Shown: positions 23,859 to 37,007, counted from the stretch's first letter. The stretch is 64,000 nucleotides of DNA from Mytilus edulis (GCF_963676685.1 NC_092350.1:43383705-43447704), one strand, 5' to 3'. Made by a program: numbers and translations. The notes: generated from the sequence alone by a model not told the origin.

Positions 23859-24376
23859 TTACATTTTCTTCTTCTGAAATTAACAGTATAAACAGACGTT
23901 ATTCTGAAAGTGGAAACATTTTGTTTTCTTCTTCTTCAATGTTCATTTAATTTATTGTTCAGGACTCTATTGGTAACTTAAAACCTTAAGGCACAATTTA
24001 GATACATGTATGCTAACCATGCATGATGCAAATGAATAAGTTAACAGGCTATAAATCATGATGTATTTACATATTTCTTATATTATTTTTTAGTTCTTTA
24101 AAAGAGGAAAAAAACTGAAGGATGAATGCTGATTTATGAGTTTCACCAAAATAAAATCATATGAAATAATAAAACGTCCAAATATACTATCTTTATTTTA
24201 TCAGTCTAAATACACCTTAAATTTTACTAGAAGAAATTGCGATGTAAACTTGAAGGTACATGTATGGTCATGCAACCGCCCATCAACCTTTTTAGCCCCA
24301 TCACATTATATGTGTGTGTCTGTCCATAGTCAGGATGGTTGTTATTTAGTACCGTATATCACAGTTGTTTTTCACC
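23859..24376. other. lectin 3' flank, no gene seen
   Basis: AT-rich sequence between the lectin stop codon and the left end of the large Polinton-like element. No supported exon. Confidence 0.5.
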
Positions 24377-24992
24377 AGACTCAAGCTGGCAGCCACTTTC
24401 ATCGGCCAATCAAGATAGCAGCCACTTTTTTCCAGCAGCCAATTTTGACGATATGTCTAAAAACCAAAAAACTGCGTGAGGCTCAAACGTTCCAAAAATC
24501 GCTAAATCTTAGTTAAATGCAATCTAATAGCGGAAATCGACAATTTCACGGTTTTTGCTAATTTCTAAAGCATTTCATTCCGTTTTAAATATGTATGTAA
24601 GCGGTCTGTCCTTTATTTGACATTCGATAATTGATATTCAATATCCAACTGACTGCTAGCCGTCGGTTCAATATTTAAAATTAGTTGAAAATCACTATAA
24701 AGCCTGAGGGAAAAGATACCATTTTATGACCCCTTCAAGCTGTCGAATATAAACCCTGATACAAGTTGTATATTTGTCTTTATGTTATATAGATTTTTAT
24801 CAATAAAACATTACAGAGGATTCACCAAAGATGTAATTTAATATATAAAATATGAAACAAAATTCAATTACTCCAGAAACATATAGAAATATACATAGAA
24901 ATACTTATGGAAAGCCAAAAGAGAAAAGAAATTAATAGTGAACACCTACCAGAGACTGCTTAAATGACGGTGACCACCCTAAGACGACTTGG
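24377..24992 (+). repeat. left terminal inverted repeat, unique part
   Basis: About 616 bp matching the reverse complement of 48376-49009 with scattered substitutions and small indels (shared landmarks: CAAGATAGCAGCCAC, CCGACGGCTAGCAGTCGGTT-type stretch, CCACCCTAAGACGACTT). Confidence 0.9.
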
Positions 24993-27684
24993 GACCTCTG
25001 TGGTGGATCCGGATCCTAGAAAAATATTTAAGTGGCAAATAGCTTAAATCAATACCTTTGAAATGAGCTAGGTCAGGTTCGAAACTTTGCCGTAGGGATA
25101 TGTCGAGGAGTACCGAATGTGTGGTTGATATGGAAAATACGTAAATGGGCAACTCTGAACCTCTGTGGTGGCCAGACGGGCCCGGATCCCAGAAAAATAT
25201 TTAAGTGGGGAATAGCTTGGGTCAATACCTTTAAAATGAGCTAGGTCCGGTTCGGAACTTTGCCGTAGAGATATGTCGAGGAGTACCAAATGTGTGGTTG
25301 GTATGGAAAATACGTAAATTGGCAACTTTGAACCTTTGTGGTGGCCAGACGGGCCCGGATCCCAGAAAAATATTTAAGTGGGGAATAGCTTGGGTCAATA
25401 CCTTTAAAATGAGCTAGGTCCGGTTCAGAACTTTGCCGTAGGGATATGTCGAGGAGTACCGAATGTGTGGTTGGTATGGAAAATACGTAAATTGGCAACT
25501 TTGAACCTCTGTGGTGGCCAGACGGGCCCGGATCCCAGAAAAATATTTAAGTGGGGAATAGCTTGGGTCAATACCTTTAAAATGAGCTAGATCCGGTTCG
25601 GAACTTTGCCGTTGGTATATGCCGAAAAGTATCGAATGTATGCATATGGTTAATACGGAAAATTACGTCAAGGGTCACCTTTGAACCTCTGTGGTGGCCA
25701 GACGGGCCCGGATCCCAGAAAAATATTTAAGTGGGGAATAGCTTGGGTCAATACCTTTAAAATGAGCTAGATCCGGTTCGGAACTTTGCCGTTGGTATAT
25801 GCCGAAAAGTGTCGAATGTATGCATATGGTTAATACGGAAAATTACGTCAAGGGTCACCTTTGAACCTCTGTGGTGGCCAGACGGGCCCGGATCCCAGAA
25901 AAATATTTAAGTGGCAAATAGCTTAAATCAATACATTTGAAATGAGCTAGGTCCGGTTCGGAACTTTGCCGTAGGGATATGTCGAGGAGTACCGAATGTG
26001 TGGTTGATATGGAAAATACGTAAATGGGCAACTCTGAACCTCTGTGGTGGCCAGACGGGCCCGGATCCCAGAAAAATATTTAAGTGGGGAATAGCTTGGG
26101 TCAATACCTTTCAAATGAGCTAGGTCCGGTTCGGAACTTTGCCGTAGAGATATGTCGAGGAGTACCGAATGTGTGGTTGGTATGGAAAATACGTAAATTG
26201 GCAACTTTGAACCTTTGTGGTGGCCAGACGGGCCCGGATCCCAGAAAAATATTTAAGTGGGGAATAGCTTGGGTCAATACCTTTAAAATGAGCTAGGTCC
26301 GGTTCAGAACTTTGCCGTAGGGATATGTCGAGGAGTACCGAATGTGTGGTTGGTATGGAAAATACGTAAATTGGCAACTTTGAACCTCTGTGGTGGCCAG
26401 ACGGGCCCGGATCCCAGAAAAAATATTTAAGTAGGGAATAGCTTGGGTCAACACCTTTAAAATGAGCTAGATCCGGTTCGGAACTTTGCCGTTGGTATAT
26501 GCCGAAAAGTATCGAATGTATGCATATGGTTAATACGGAAAATTACGTCAAGGCTCACCTTTGAACCTCTGTGGTGGCCAGACGGGCCCGGATCCCAGAA
26601 AAATATTTAAGTGGGGAATAGCTTGGGTCAATACCTTTAAAATGAGCTAGATCCGGTTCGGAACTTTGCCGTTGGTATATGCCGAAAAGTGTCGAATGTA
26701 TGCATATGGTTAATACGGAAAATTACGTCAAGGGTCACCTTTGAACCTCTGTGGTGGCCAGACGGGCCCGGATCCCAGAAAAATATTTAAGTGGCAAATA
26801 GCTTAAATCAATACATTTGAAATGAGCTAGGTCCGGTTCGGAACTTTGCCGTAGGGATATGTCGAGGAGTACCGAATGTGTGGTTGATATGGAAAATACG
26901 TAAATGGGCAACTCTGAACCTCTGTGGTGGCCAGACGGGCCCGGATCCCAGAAAAATATTTAAGTGGGGAATAGCTTGGGTCAATACCTTTCAAATGAGC
27001 TAGGTCCGGTTCGGAACTTTGCCGTAGAGATATGTCGAGGAGTACCGAATGTGTGGTTGGTATGGAAAATACGTAAATTGGCAACTTTGAACCTTTGTGG
27101 TGGCCAGACGGGCCCGGATCCCAGAAAAATATTTAAGTGGGGAATAGCTTGGGTCAATACCTTTAAAATGAGCTAGGTCCGGTTCAGAACTTTGCCGTAG
27201 GGATATGTCGAGGAGTACCGAATGTGTGGTTGGTATGGAAAATACGTAAATTGGCAACTTTGAACCTCTGTGGTGGCCAGACGGGCCCGGATCCCAGAAA
27301 AATATTTAAGTGGGGAATAGCTTGGGTCAACACCTTTAAAATGAGCTAGATCCGGTTCGGAACTTTGCCGTTGGTATATGCCGAAAAGTATCGAATGTAT
27401 GCATATGGTTAATACGGAAAATTACGTCAAGGGTCACCTTTGAACCTCTGTGGTGGCCAGACGGGCCCGGATCCCAGAAAAATATTTAAGTGGGGAATAG
27501 CTTGGGTCAATACCTTTAAAATGAGCTAGATCCGGTTCGGAACTTTGCCGTTGGTATATGCCGAAAAGTGTCGAATGTATGCATATGGTTAATACGGAAA
27601 ATTACGTCAAGGGTCACCTTTGAACCTCTGTGGTGGCCAGACGGGCCCGGATCCCAGAAAAATATTTAAGTGGCAAATAGCTTA

Positions 27685-27817
27685 GGTAGCACTCCACAGT
27701 TAGGTGTGTAGTTTCGCATTTTGGCCCCTGTGGATTTTTCAAATATGAGAGCTAGTGTGCAATAAAATTCATTTTTGGATAGCTGAGTATTAAAATAGCC
27801 TTTGTATTGGGTTTATA
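27685..27817 (+). mobile_element. truncated copy of the Harbinger-like MITE at the gap edge
   Basis: Identical to the first 133 bp of the element at 28219-28881 and cut by the N run. Likely the same insertion represented twice by the assembly. Confidence 0.8.
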
Positions 27818-27917
27818 NNNNNNNNNNNNNNNNNNNNNNNNNNNNNNNNNNNNNNNNNNNNNNNNNNNNNNNNNNNNNNNNNNNNNNNNNNNNNNNNNNN
27901 NNNNNNNNNNNNNNNNN
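27818..27917. other. 100-N assembly gap
   Basis: Exactly 100 N. The 434 bp before the gap (27384-27817) and after it (27918-28351) are collinear and appear identical, so the two contig ends probably overlap. Confidence 0.95.
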
Positions 27918-28218
27918 AAAAGTATCGAATGTATGCATATGGTTAATACGGAAAATTACGTCAAGGGTCACCTTTGAACCTCTGTGGTGGCCAGACGGGC
28001 CCGGATCCCAGAAAAATATTTAAGTGGGGAATAGCTTGGGTCAATACCTTTAAAATGAGCTAGATCCGGTTCGGAACTTTGCCGTTGGTATATGCCGAAA
28101 AGTGTCGAATGTATGCATATGGTTAATACGGAAAATTACGTCAAGGGTCACCTTTGAACCTCTGTGGTGGCCAGACGGGCCCGGATCCCAGAAAAATATT
28201 TAAGTGGCAAATAGCTTA

Positions 28219-28881
28219 GGTAGCACTCCACAGTTAGGTGTGTAGTTTCGCATTTTGGCCCCTGTGGATTTTTCAAATATGAGAGCTAGTGTGCAATAAA
28301 ATTCATTTTTGGATAGCTGAGTATTAAAATAGCCTTTGTATTGGGTTTATATGAACATCAAGAGTATGTAATGTATGTAATATAGGCTGTGTTCTGTATG
28401 ACAGTCCGTATTTGCATGTCCCTACCATACATTGGTCCGGCAATTATTGCAATGTTTTTTTCCAACTTTTTATCGCACGAACTTTGTGATTGGATTTTAC
28501 GAAAAAATGAGGCGAAAGACACCCATTTTTTATTTGATCATTAGGAAGATTTATGAAAACAGTTTCTGAAAAGGTATTACTCAAAGGCATTGAAATTCTA
28601 GTTTGATCCAAATTTTCGGGGGATATGTGACATGTCCACCCCTCTTTTTGCAATATTTTATGGTAAATAAATGCAGAATGTTGCCATGGATACACATAAA
28701 AGGAATTTATTTTCACTCTTTTAACTTTTGAAAATCAAATCTATGGAATATACTGATTACATATATATGCACATGTACAACACAAACAGTTAGGTTAATG
28801 CATAAGAAATCCAGGAATAGGAGATGATAAAACATTTTGTGGCTAATTTTTAATTTTATTTTCTAACTGTGGAGTGCTACC
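28219..28881. mobile_element. 663-bp Harbinger-like MITE in satellite
   Basis: Inverted ends GGTAGCACTCCACAGTTAG and CTAACTGTGGAGTGCTACC, target duplication TTA (28216-28218 and 28882-28884) inside the satellite word AGCTTAAATC. A 3-bp TTA duplication suits PIF/Harbinger. The longest ORF (90 aa, 28444-28716, minus) is not recognised, so it is non-autonomous. Confidence 0.85.
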
Positions 28882-31800
28882 TTAAATCAATACCTTTGAA
28901 ATGAGCTAGGTCCGGTTCGGAACTTTGCCGTAGGGATATGTCGAGGAGTACCGAATGTGTGGTTGATATGGAAAATACGTAAATGGGCAACTCTGAACCT
29001 CTGTGGTGGCCAGACGGGCCCGGATCCCAGAAAAATATTTAAGTGGGGAATAGCTTGGGTCAATACCTTTAAAATGAGCTAGGTCCGGTTCGGAACTTTG
29101 CCGTAGAGATATGTCGAGGAGTACCGAATGTGTGGTTGGTATGGAAAATACGTAAATTGGCAACTTTGAACCTTTGTGGTGGCCAGACGGGCCCGGATCC
29201 CAGAAAAATATTTAAGTGGGGAATAGCTTGGGTCAATACCTTTAAAATGAGCTAGGTCCGGTTCAGAACTTTGCCGTAGGGATATGTCGAGGAGTACCGA
29301 ATGTGTGGTTGGTATGGAAAATACGTAAATTGGCAACTTTGAACTTCTGTGGTTGCCAGACGGGCCCGGATCCCAGAAAAATATTTAAGTGGGGAATAGC
29401 TTGGGTCAATACCTTTAAAATGAGCTAGATCCGGTTCGGAACTTTGCCGTTGGTATATGCCGAAAAGTATCGAATGTATGCATATGGTTAATACGGAAAA
29501 TTACGTCAAGGGTCACCTTTGAACCTCTGTGGTGGCCAGACGGGCCCGGATCCCAGAAAAATATTTAAGTGGCAAATAGCTTAAATCAATACCTTTGAAA
29601 TGAGCTAGGTCCGGTTCGGAACTTTGCCGTAGGGATATGTCGAGGAGTACCGAATGTGTGGTTGATATGGAAAATACGTAAATGGGCAACTCTGAACCTC
29701 TGTGGTGGCCAGACGGGCCCGGATCCCAGAAAAATATTTAAGTGGGGAATAGCTTGGGTCAATACCTTTAAAATGAGCTAGGTCCGGTTCGGAACTTTGC
29801 CGTAGGGATATGTCGAGGAGTACCGAATGTGTGGTTGGTATGAAAAATACGTAAATTGGCAACTTTGAACCTCTGTGGTGGCCAGACGGGCCCGGATCCC
29901 AGAAAAATATTTAAGTGGGGAATAGCTTGGGTCAATACCTTTAAAATGAGCTAGGTCCGGTTCGGAACTTTGCCGTAGGGATATGTCGAGGAGTACCGAA
30001 TGTGTGGTTGATATGGAAAATACGTAAATGGGCAACTCTGAACCTCTGTGGTGGCCAGACGGGCCCGGATCCCAGAAAAATATTTAAGTGGGGAATAGCT
30101 TGGGTCAATACCTTTAAAATGAGCTAGGTCCGGTTCGGAACTTTGCCGTAGGGATATGTGGAGGAGTACCGAATGTGTGGTTGGTATGGAAAATACGTAA
30201 ATTGGCAACTTTGAACCTCTGTGGTGGCCAGACGGGCCCGGATCCCAGAAAAATATTTAAGTGGGGAATAGCTTGGGTCAATACCTTTAAAATGAGCTAG
30301 GTCCGGTTCGGAACTTTGCCGTAGGGATATGTCGAGGAGTACCGAATGTGTGGTTGGTATGGAAAATACGTAAATTGGCAACTTTGAACCTCTGTGGTGG
30401 CCAGACGGGCCCGGATCCCAGAAAAATATTTAAGTGGGGAATAGCTTTGGTCAATACCTTTAAAATGAGCTAGGTCCGGTTCGGAACTTTGCCGTAGGGA
30501 TATGTCGAGGAGTACCGAATGTGTGGTTGGTATGGAAAATACGTAAATTGGCAACTTTGAACCTCTGTGGTGGCCAGACGGGCCCGGATCCCAGAAAAAT
30601 ATTTAAGTGGGGAATAGCTTGGGTCAATACCTTTAAAATGAGCTAGGTCCGGTTCGGAACTTTGCCGTTGGTATATGCCGAAAAGTATCGAATGTATGCA
30701 TATGGTTAATACGGAAAATTACGTCAAGGGTCACCTTTGAACCTCTGTGGTGGCCAGACGGGCCCGGATCCCAGAAAAATATTTAAGTGGCAAATAGCTT
30801 AAATCAATACCTTTGAAATGAGCTAGGTCCGGTTCGGAACTTTGCCGTAGGGATATGTCGAGGAGTACCGAATGTGTGGTTGATATGGAAAATACGTAAA
30901 TGGGCAACTCTGAACCTCTGTGGTGGCCAGACGGGCCCGGATCCCAGAAAAATATTTAAGTGGGGAATAGCTTGGGTCAATACCTTTAAAATGAGCTAGG
31001 TCCGGTTCGGAACTTTGCCGTAGGGATATGTGGAGGAGTACCGAATGTGTGGTTGGTATGGAAAATACGTAAATTGGCAACTTTGAACCTTTGTGGTGGC
31101 CAGACGGGCCCGGATCCCAGAAAAATATTTAAGTGGGGAATAGCTTGGGTCAATACCTTTAAAATGAGGTAGGTCCAGTTCAGAACTTTGCCGTAGGGAT
31201 ATGTCGAGGAGGACCGAATGTGTGGTTGGTATGGAAAATACGTAAATTGGCAACTTTGAACCTCTGTGGTGGCCAGACGGGCCCGGATCCCAGAAAAATA
31301 TTTAAGTGGGGAATAGCTTGGGTCAATACCTTTAAAATGAGCTAGGTCCGGTTCGGAACTTTGCCGTTGGTATATGCCGAAAAGTATCGAATGTATGCAT
31401 ATAGTTAATACGGAAAATTACGTCAAGGGTCACCTTTGAACCTCTGTGGTGGCCAGACGGGCCCGGATCCCAGAAAAATATTTAAGTGGCAAATAGCTTA
31501 AATCAATACCTTTGAAATGAGCTAGGTCCGGTTCGGAACTTTGCCGTAGGGATATGTTGAGGAGTACCGAATGTGTGGTTGATATGGAAAATACGTAAAT
31601 GGGCAACTCTGAACCTCTGTGGTGGCCAGACGGGCGCGGATCCCAGAAAAATATTTAAGTGGGAAATAGCTTGGATCAATACCTTTGAAATGAGCTAGGT
31701 CCGGTTCGGAACTTTGCCGTAGGGATATGTCGAGGAGTACCGAATGTGTGGTTGGTATGGAAAATACGTAAATTGGCAACTTTGAACCTCTGTGGTGGCC

Positions 31801-32165
31801 AGACAGGCCCAGATTCCAGAAAATATTTAAGTTGGTAATAGCCTTGGTCAGTACCTTTAAAATCAGCCAGGCCCGGTTCGGAACTTTGCCGTAGGGATAT
31901 GTCGAGGAATACCGAATGTATTGTTGATATAGAAAATACATGTATGTAAATGGACAATTTTGAACCTCTGTGGTGGTCAGACAGTGCCGGTTCCCAGAAA
32001 ATTTTTGAAGTGGCGAATAGCTCGGGTCAATACCTTTAAAATGAGATAGGTCTGGTTCGGAACATTGCCGTAGATAGAGATAAGCCTAGGATTTCCGAAA
32101 GCATGTGTGGTTAATATGAAAAGTACGTTAAGGCACACCTTTGAATCCCTATAATGGCCAATATC

Positions 32166-33330
32166 TTTCATTAGTACAACACCTCCAAATATAGATAAAT
32201 TAAGATGGCTTCTAGATAATGCTAGTAAAAAAGAACACGAATATAAAGTGTATGGAACTTGTTTGGTAACCTTGTTTCATTGAAACAGGTTAAATTTAAA
32301 GTAGGGGACGGACACAGTTTTAAACTTTAAAGAAAAGAATGTTTAAAAAGGTGGACCGAGAAAATCTTAACCAGTGTCCCAAGTGTTAAAAACTTAAGCC
32401 CAAAGGTATCGCATCAAGGATTTTACTGACGAAAAAGTACAAAGTTCTTTTTATGAACCTTAACTGAAAAGACGGTTCAGGATTTGAACCGCATCGGAAA
32501 GGTCTTGCGAAAACAAAACAGGTGTGGGTGAAAGAGGTCTTTGTTCCATGAAAAGGGTAACCTAAGTCCATAAACTCTTGATTTAAACAATAAGATTTGC
32601 AGTACCAACCTTTTAGCAAGTATAGGCTTTGACAATTTGACCAAGATTATAAAGGATACTTTCGTTATGCGAGTATTAATGTGGTGAAGGCTTAAACATC
32701 TGTACTACGTCTTTACCAAATAATAAACCACTAACGGATTTTAATCTCCCACCAGCATGTTTCGATAGAATACACATCCTCAGACTCTCTAGATTTTCCT
32801 TGTTTTGGTCTTAAGCTTCTATTGACAACTAAAGTTTCAAGAGTTCATCAATGTTTTATGTGTCGAGTTTTTAATCTGATTTACCTCGAGTTCTTGGTGC
32901 AGAGTGGTTTTAAAGTCATCTACCTTTTTCTCGAGTTCTTTAATGACTGTATCACATCCTTTCTCTAGTCGTTTTATATCTCTCTTTATCTGGTTACACG
33001 CGGATTGTAATTTTAATTCTAACGGTTTCGTATAGTGTTTCAATTGACGCATGACTCGTCGTTTTGTTGCAGCATCCGTATTATTATTCTAAGATTTAAT
33101 GTTAGTGATAGGATTGTTGTTCATGTTCAATTCTTCAAGCAATTGACTCCTATGTATTTCTCAATTTCCATAAAGTCCAAATTTGTCTGTCTTGGAAACG
33201 CAACTTCATCAAGGTTTTCCTTCAGACAACAATTGTGACAATTACAAACAAAAGTGTCCACAGACCACTGGTGCTCTTATCTGAAGATCATCGGTGATGT
33301 AGTAGATCTTAAGTTTCAAGTAATTTACCA
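32166..33330. other. Polinton-like interior, unrecognised
   Basis: Non-satellite interior left of the polymerase remnant. Only short broken ORFs, for example 32386-32619 (minus, 77 aa), with no motif I recognise. Decayed neighbouring Polinton genes could be here. Confidence 0.45.
32837..33052 (-). pseudogene. coiled-coil ORF fragment in Polinton-like interior
   Basis: 71 codons rich in Lys and Glu with heptad-like spacing (QIKRDIKRLEKGC, IKELEKKVDDFKT). It is downstream of the polymerase remnant on the same strand, so it may be part of a decayed element gene. Function not recognised. Confidence 0.35.
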
Positions 33331-36235
33331 TTACGTAAGGGGGAATTAAAGTCCGTAAGAATGAAAATACGCTTTGCTTGTTGTCGTCTTAAACTAACAC
33401 GTCCAATGGGTTCCAGGTCTCATAATGGAAGGGTTAAAGGGTCATCAAACACGTCTTGCAATCGTTAAATGTAATGTTCTGTCAATTGACTTGTTTCTTC
33501 GTTCCTTTAGCTTTCCTGGTGTGTTGACCATCACCCATTCGATATTAACACATCTTGTAAACATCCATACAAAGTTAGCCATCATTTGACCACCACATGC
33601 ATACCAATCATTTTTTTGTTGTTGACGTTCGAAAACGGGTTGTCCATACAATAGTTTGATGTGTCAATCTTGTTTTGAATGTGAGATATGTCTTTGTAAA
33701 AGTCGTCGGTTTAAATTTAATAGGCTTAACTATCAGTGTCGGTAAACAATTGTCGAACTTTGTTCCCGTTGGTTTAAGCACAAAGTCCAAATGAATGTCG
33801 TACATTTAAAATCTTTGAAATGTCTAAGATAATTGCTCATTAGTACACAGGCTTGTTAAACTTTAGTTTGGTTTTCTTTATGTTTACTACTACCATGGAC
33901 TCGTTATACACCACGAATTGATCACAGTTGGGTGTAGCTATTAGTTTCAACGGTTGCTTATCAGTAGTCATTAATATTATATTCACCCGTTAACGTGTGT
34001 TTTCCATGGTATTTTCAAACATTGAGTTGTTCATCAGTTTAAAGGAATACTTTTCAGATACGATGCTGGGTATGATTCTAAGGTTAGTGTTCAGGTCAAT
34101 GAAAATTTTAAGCCAAATTGATTGTTAAAGTTTTGACGATGCACTTTGGTTAATACCAACCATTGGAAACAACACTGTTTCAAATTTCAAAAAAAAAAAA
34201 AAAATAGTAAACACATGTAGTACATGAACATAGTCAGCCACACTAATGTGTTTATTATTAAGTCGGTCAGCAGATAGTAGTTGTGTTTTCGTCATGTCGT
34301 AATGACCCTTCATAAAATCGTAAGATAAACATTTTATTTTTAATTATTTATCATAAATTCATTATTCTACCTAAATCACGACTTTCATACCTTAAATTGG
34401 TTCAACTTTAAATTCTAAGCTAAATATATAAGGTGTCGGACGAACTTAACATAAACTTACACGAATCAATGAAAAGCATTTCTTACCGGTAATTGACAGT
34501 CTAAGTTACATTTTTTTTATGTGCTGCACCACGATACTTACCTGTCGAACGCTCGTGATCACGCACTTTGTCTTCACCTAATTCATCATCGCACATGTGA
34601 CAATCTTAACTCGCTGTAAAACATTGGGATCTTCTTCAGTCATCACCAGGTCTTTTATCAATGTAGATGTCTGCAATCGCCTTGATTATCTCTTCCATAC
34701 AAGCCACAAATCTCTGAACAATGTCTTCCAGTGAGTACACTTTTGTTTATTTATATTCCCTATGAGCATACTGGACACGGTAGTAAAACCAGAAGGTGTA
34801 TTTTGTTAGTTAACATCCGTGTAAGCTTTTAGTTTGTCAGGTTGGCAAGTGTCTATCTGTTCTTAACTACATTGAATGTCAGCATAAATAACATAAGGAA
34901 ATCGCATTTTACGTTGGTACTATGTTGTAAGATATTGTAATGGTATCTTCTTCTGGAATTTCGATTTTCACTCCATTCATCATATCACAATACATTAAAT
35001 GTGCGTCTAAAAAGTCTTCCTTTAACAATGATTGAAACATCTTCGACAAAAACACTTTACCATTGTGGGATGACACTTGGGGACTTATCAAATGTGATAA
35101 TAGTTATCAAAGTACCAGGATTATAATTTTGTACGCCAGACGCGCGTTTCGTCTACATAAGACTCATCAGTGACGCTCATATCAAAATATTTATAAAGCC
35201 AAACAAGTACAAAGTTGATGAGCATTTAGGATCCAAAATTCCAAAAAGTTGTGCCAAATACGGCTAATGTAATCTATTCCTGGGATAAGAAAATCCTAAG
35301 TTTTTCGAAAAATTCAGTTTTGTAAACGGGAAATTTATAAAAATGACCACACTATTGATATTCATGTAAAGTGTTGACTACTGGGCTGGTAATACCCTCG
35401 GGGACGAAACGTCCACCAGCAGTGGCATCGACCCAGTGGTGTAAATAGTTATCAAAGTACCAGGATTATAATTTTGTACGCCAGACGCGCGTTTCGTCTA
35501 CATAAGACTCATCAGTGACGCTCATATCAAAATATTTATAAAGCCAAACAAGTACAAACTTTTTATCCAACAGTAATGATGTTTAGTAGCATTGGTTAAA
35601 TACAACGTGTTTGTGTGAGTTCTATTCTTTCGGAAGTTTTTTGAATTTTTAACGGGTACTTTTTTGAATTTTTTGTATTGATTCACTCGTAAAATGTACT
35701 TTTCTGATCCACCTATTCATGATGTGATTGTGAGAATACAGCTCACGTTAATAATGGCCGTCTTCTGTGCTAGTTTTACTGAAAGGCGTAGGTAAGACTC
35801 AAACTTCAGGGATACAATTTATTCATATGAAGGTGTACTTCTACAATATGACTAACGTTCACTCACTTCCATCACGCATGCAAGTTGCTATGTTTTCTTT
35901 TGCCTTTTCTATCATTACTGTTAGTTCAGTGTCTTAGTTGGTTGATTCAGTAATACTAACTTGCCATGCTTGAGTTGACCTTAAAAGTGGAATCACTGTC
36001 ACCTGTTGCAAGGTTTTTTTTACCAACTGTACTAGAAGCACCTTCGATGCTTCTTTAAGTTGTCTTCTGAAATTTTACGAATCAAATGTATGTAAAGCAC
36101 TTCGACTTGCCTTAAAAATGAATTAACAAATGGTTCAATAAACACTGTAGTTCTTTTCTACCATCTTTCATCTTAATAACAGGTTTCTTAGCTATGTCTT
36201 GTTGCAGTCCTTTTTCCTTTATCTTGATCTATATA
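33330..36235 (-). pseudogene. decayed protein-primed family B DNA polymerase (Polinton pPolB)
   Basis: Read 3' to 5' on the plus strand, short polymerase motifs occur in the right order but in shifting frames with stops. They are: an N-terminal zinc-finger-like segment with CFCRRCFNHC (about 35029-35058); an endonuclease VII-like segment CHMCDDELGEDKVRDH (about 34555-34602); LKFNKPVY (about 33840-33863); the catalytic motif C FTDTDS (33729-33746); and KAKGTKK (about 33497-33517). This order matches Polinton/adintovirus-type pPolB. Many frameshifts and stops mean no function. A 470-bp mussel repeat (35099-35567) is inserted between HYCW and the zinc-finger segment. In a live element this enzyme would copy the element DNA using a terminal protein primer. 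Confidence 0.78.
35099..35567. repeat. R4 mussel repeat inserted in pPolB
   Basis: Contains TACGCCAGACGCGCGTTTCG twice, at each end (near 35139 and 35480), around CCCTCGGGGACGAAACGTCC. The repeated TAGTTATCAAAGTACCAGG edge suggests one full unit plus the start of a second. I recognise it as a common mussel repeat. Confidence 0.8.
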
Positions 36236-36653
36236 TAAGGTATACCACGTTTCTTTGCTTTTAGTATTAATTCATTTTTAGTGAAAACTTCTGTATGGGG
36301 TAACACTTGATGCGTTTTGTCTTCAATAAGCTTTACCAACACGTACGTCTTTTGGGTTTATACTATATCCTTTTAACCCCAAATCCTTTGTTTACCGTTA
36401 TTTGTAAATGACCCGTTGGTATTGTCTTTATAAACCTAGCGCAACCTCTTTATTATGTAGAGCATGTATATTAACTGACAATCTAGGCGTACCCGATATG
36501 TTTTTGTTTGTTAATGCCATTATTTATTTAATACTTACACACATATGTCTTTTATGATTATTTTTTTTTTCAATTTTACACCCCTAACCACCACTTGTAA
36601 TTTTTTAATCTAATGTTTACTAGATGTGAAAAGAAAAATAAGGACACGTACTA

Positions 36654-36941
36654 CTACGCGGTTTTCTGTCTAATAAGGGTATAGGCAGTCGTACTTATGA
36701 TGAACGGTCCTTCCAACGTTCTTGTTTCGTAATACAACCCACTACAAGCCCACACCTTACTTGTTACCCGTTTTATTGACTTCAAGATTAGTAGGTAAGT
36801 ATCACAAATTATTTCATCCCCACTTGTAGTGTCAATAATTTGGTTCACCTCACTTGTTGGCAGGTCCTTCCATTTTTGTTTTTCTTTTGTGTCAAAGGTA
36901 TTCAGATCAATGAAATAATATTGATTATAAGATGCCTTCAT
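36654..36941 (-). pseudogene. unrecognised 95-codon ORF in Polinton-like interior
   Basis: Open for 95 codons on the polymerase strand, upstream of it (KVWACSGLYYETRTLEGPF near its C-terminus). No family recognised. It may be a remnant of another Polinton gene. Confidence 0.35.
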
Positions 36942-37007
36942 AATCCTAAATATTCCTATATTCTGTTTTTTTTCAATTTAAAAAACACCACCCGTACTCC
37001 TATTCAA

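Larger units (their letters stand above)
24993..32165 (-). repeat. left satellite array, 173/180-bp units
   Basis: Roughly three dozen head-to-tail units sharing TGGCCAGACGGGCCCGGATC and GGTTCGGAACTTTGCCGT. Type A (173 bp) continues TAGGGATATGTCGAGGAG; type B (180 bp) continues TGGTATATGCCGAAAAG. Higher-order blocks are A-A-A-B-B (about 880 bp, starts near 25068, 25947 and 26827), A-A-A-B (699 bp) and six A plus one B (1218 bp). Units decay toward the interior (after about 31800). The array is interrupted by a MITE and by an assembly gap. Confidence 0.93.

Noticed and set aside
24136-24516. 126-codon ORF over the left Polinton end
   Set aside because: Runs from host flank into the terminal inverted repeat; the right-hand copy is not open in the same way. 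Chance ORF.
27802-28023. ORF across the N run
   Set aside because: Produced by translating the gap; the sequence on both sides is satellite.
25068-31941. Repeated 85-codon ORFs (MPIYVFSIPTTHS...) on the minus strand, and similar ones at 40322-41290 on the plus strand
   Set aside because: They arise from the satellite. The unit is 173 bp, so each ORF crosses into a new frame in the next copy and ends where that frame closes. No start context, splice sites or family.
24993-32165. CRISPR-like regular repetition
   Set aside because: Units are adjacent with no unique spacers, and the genome is eukaryotic.
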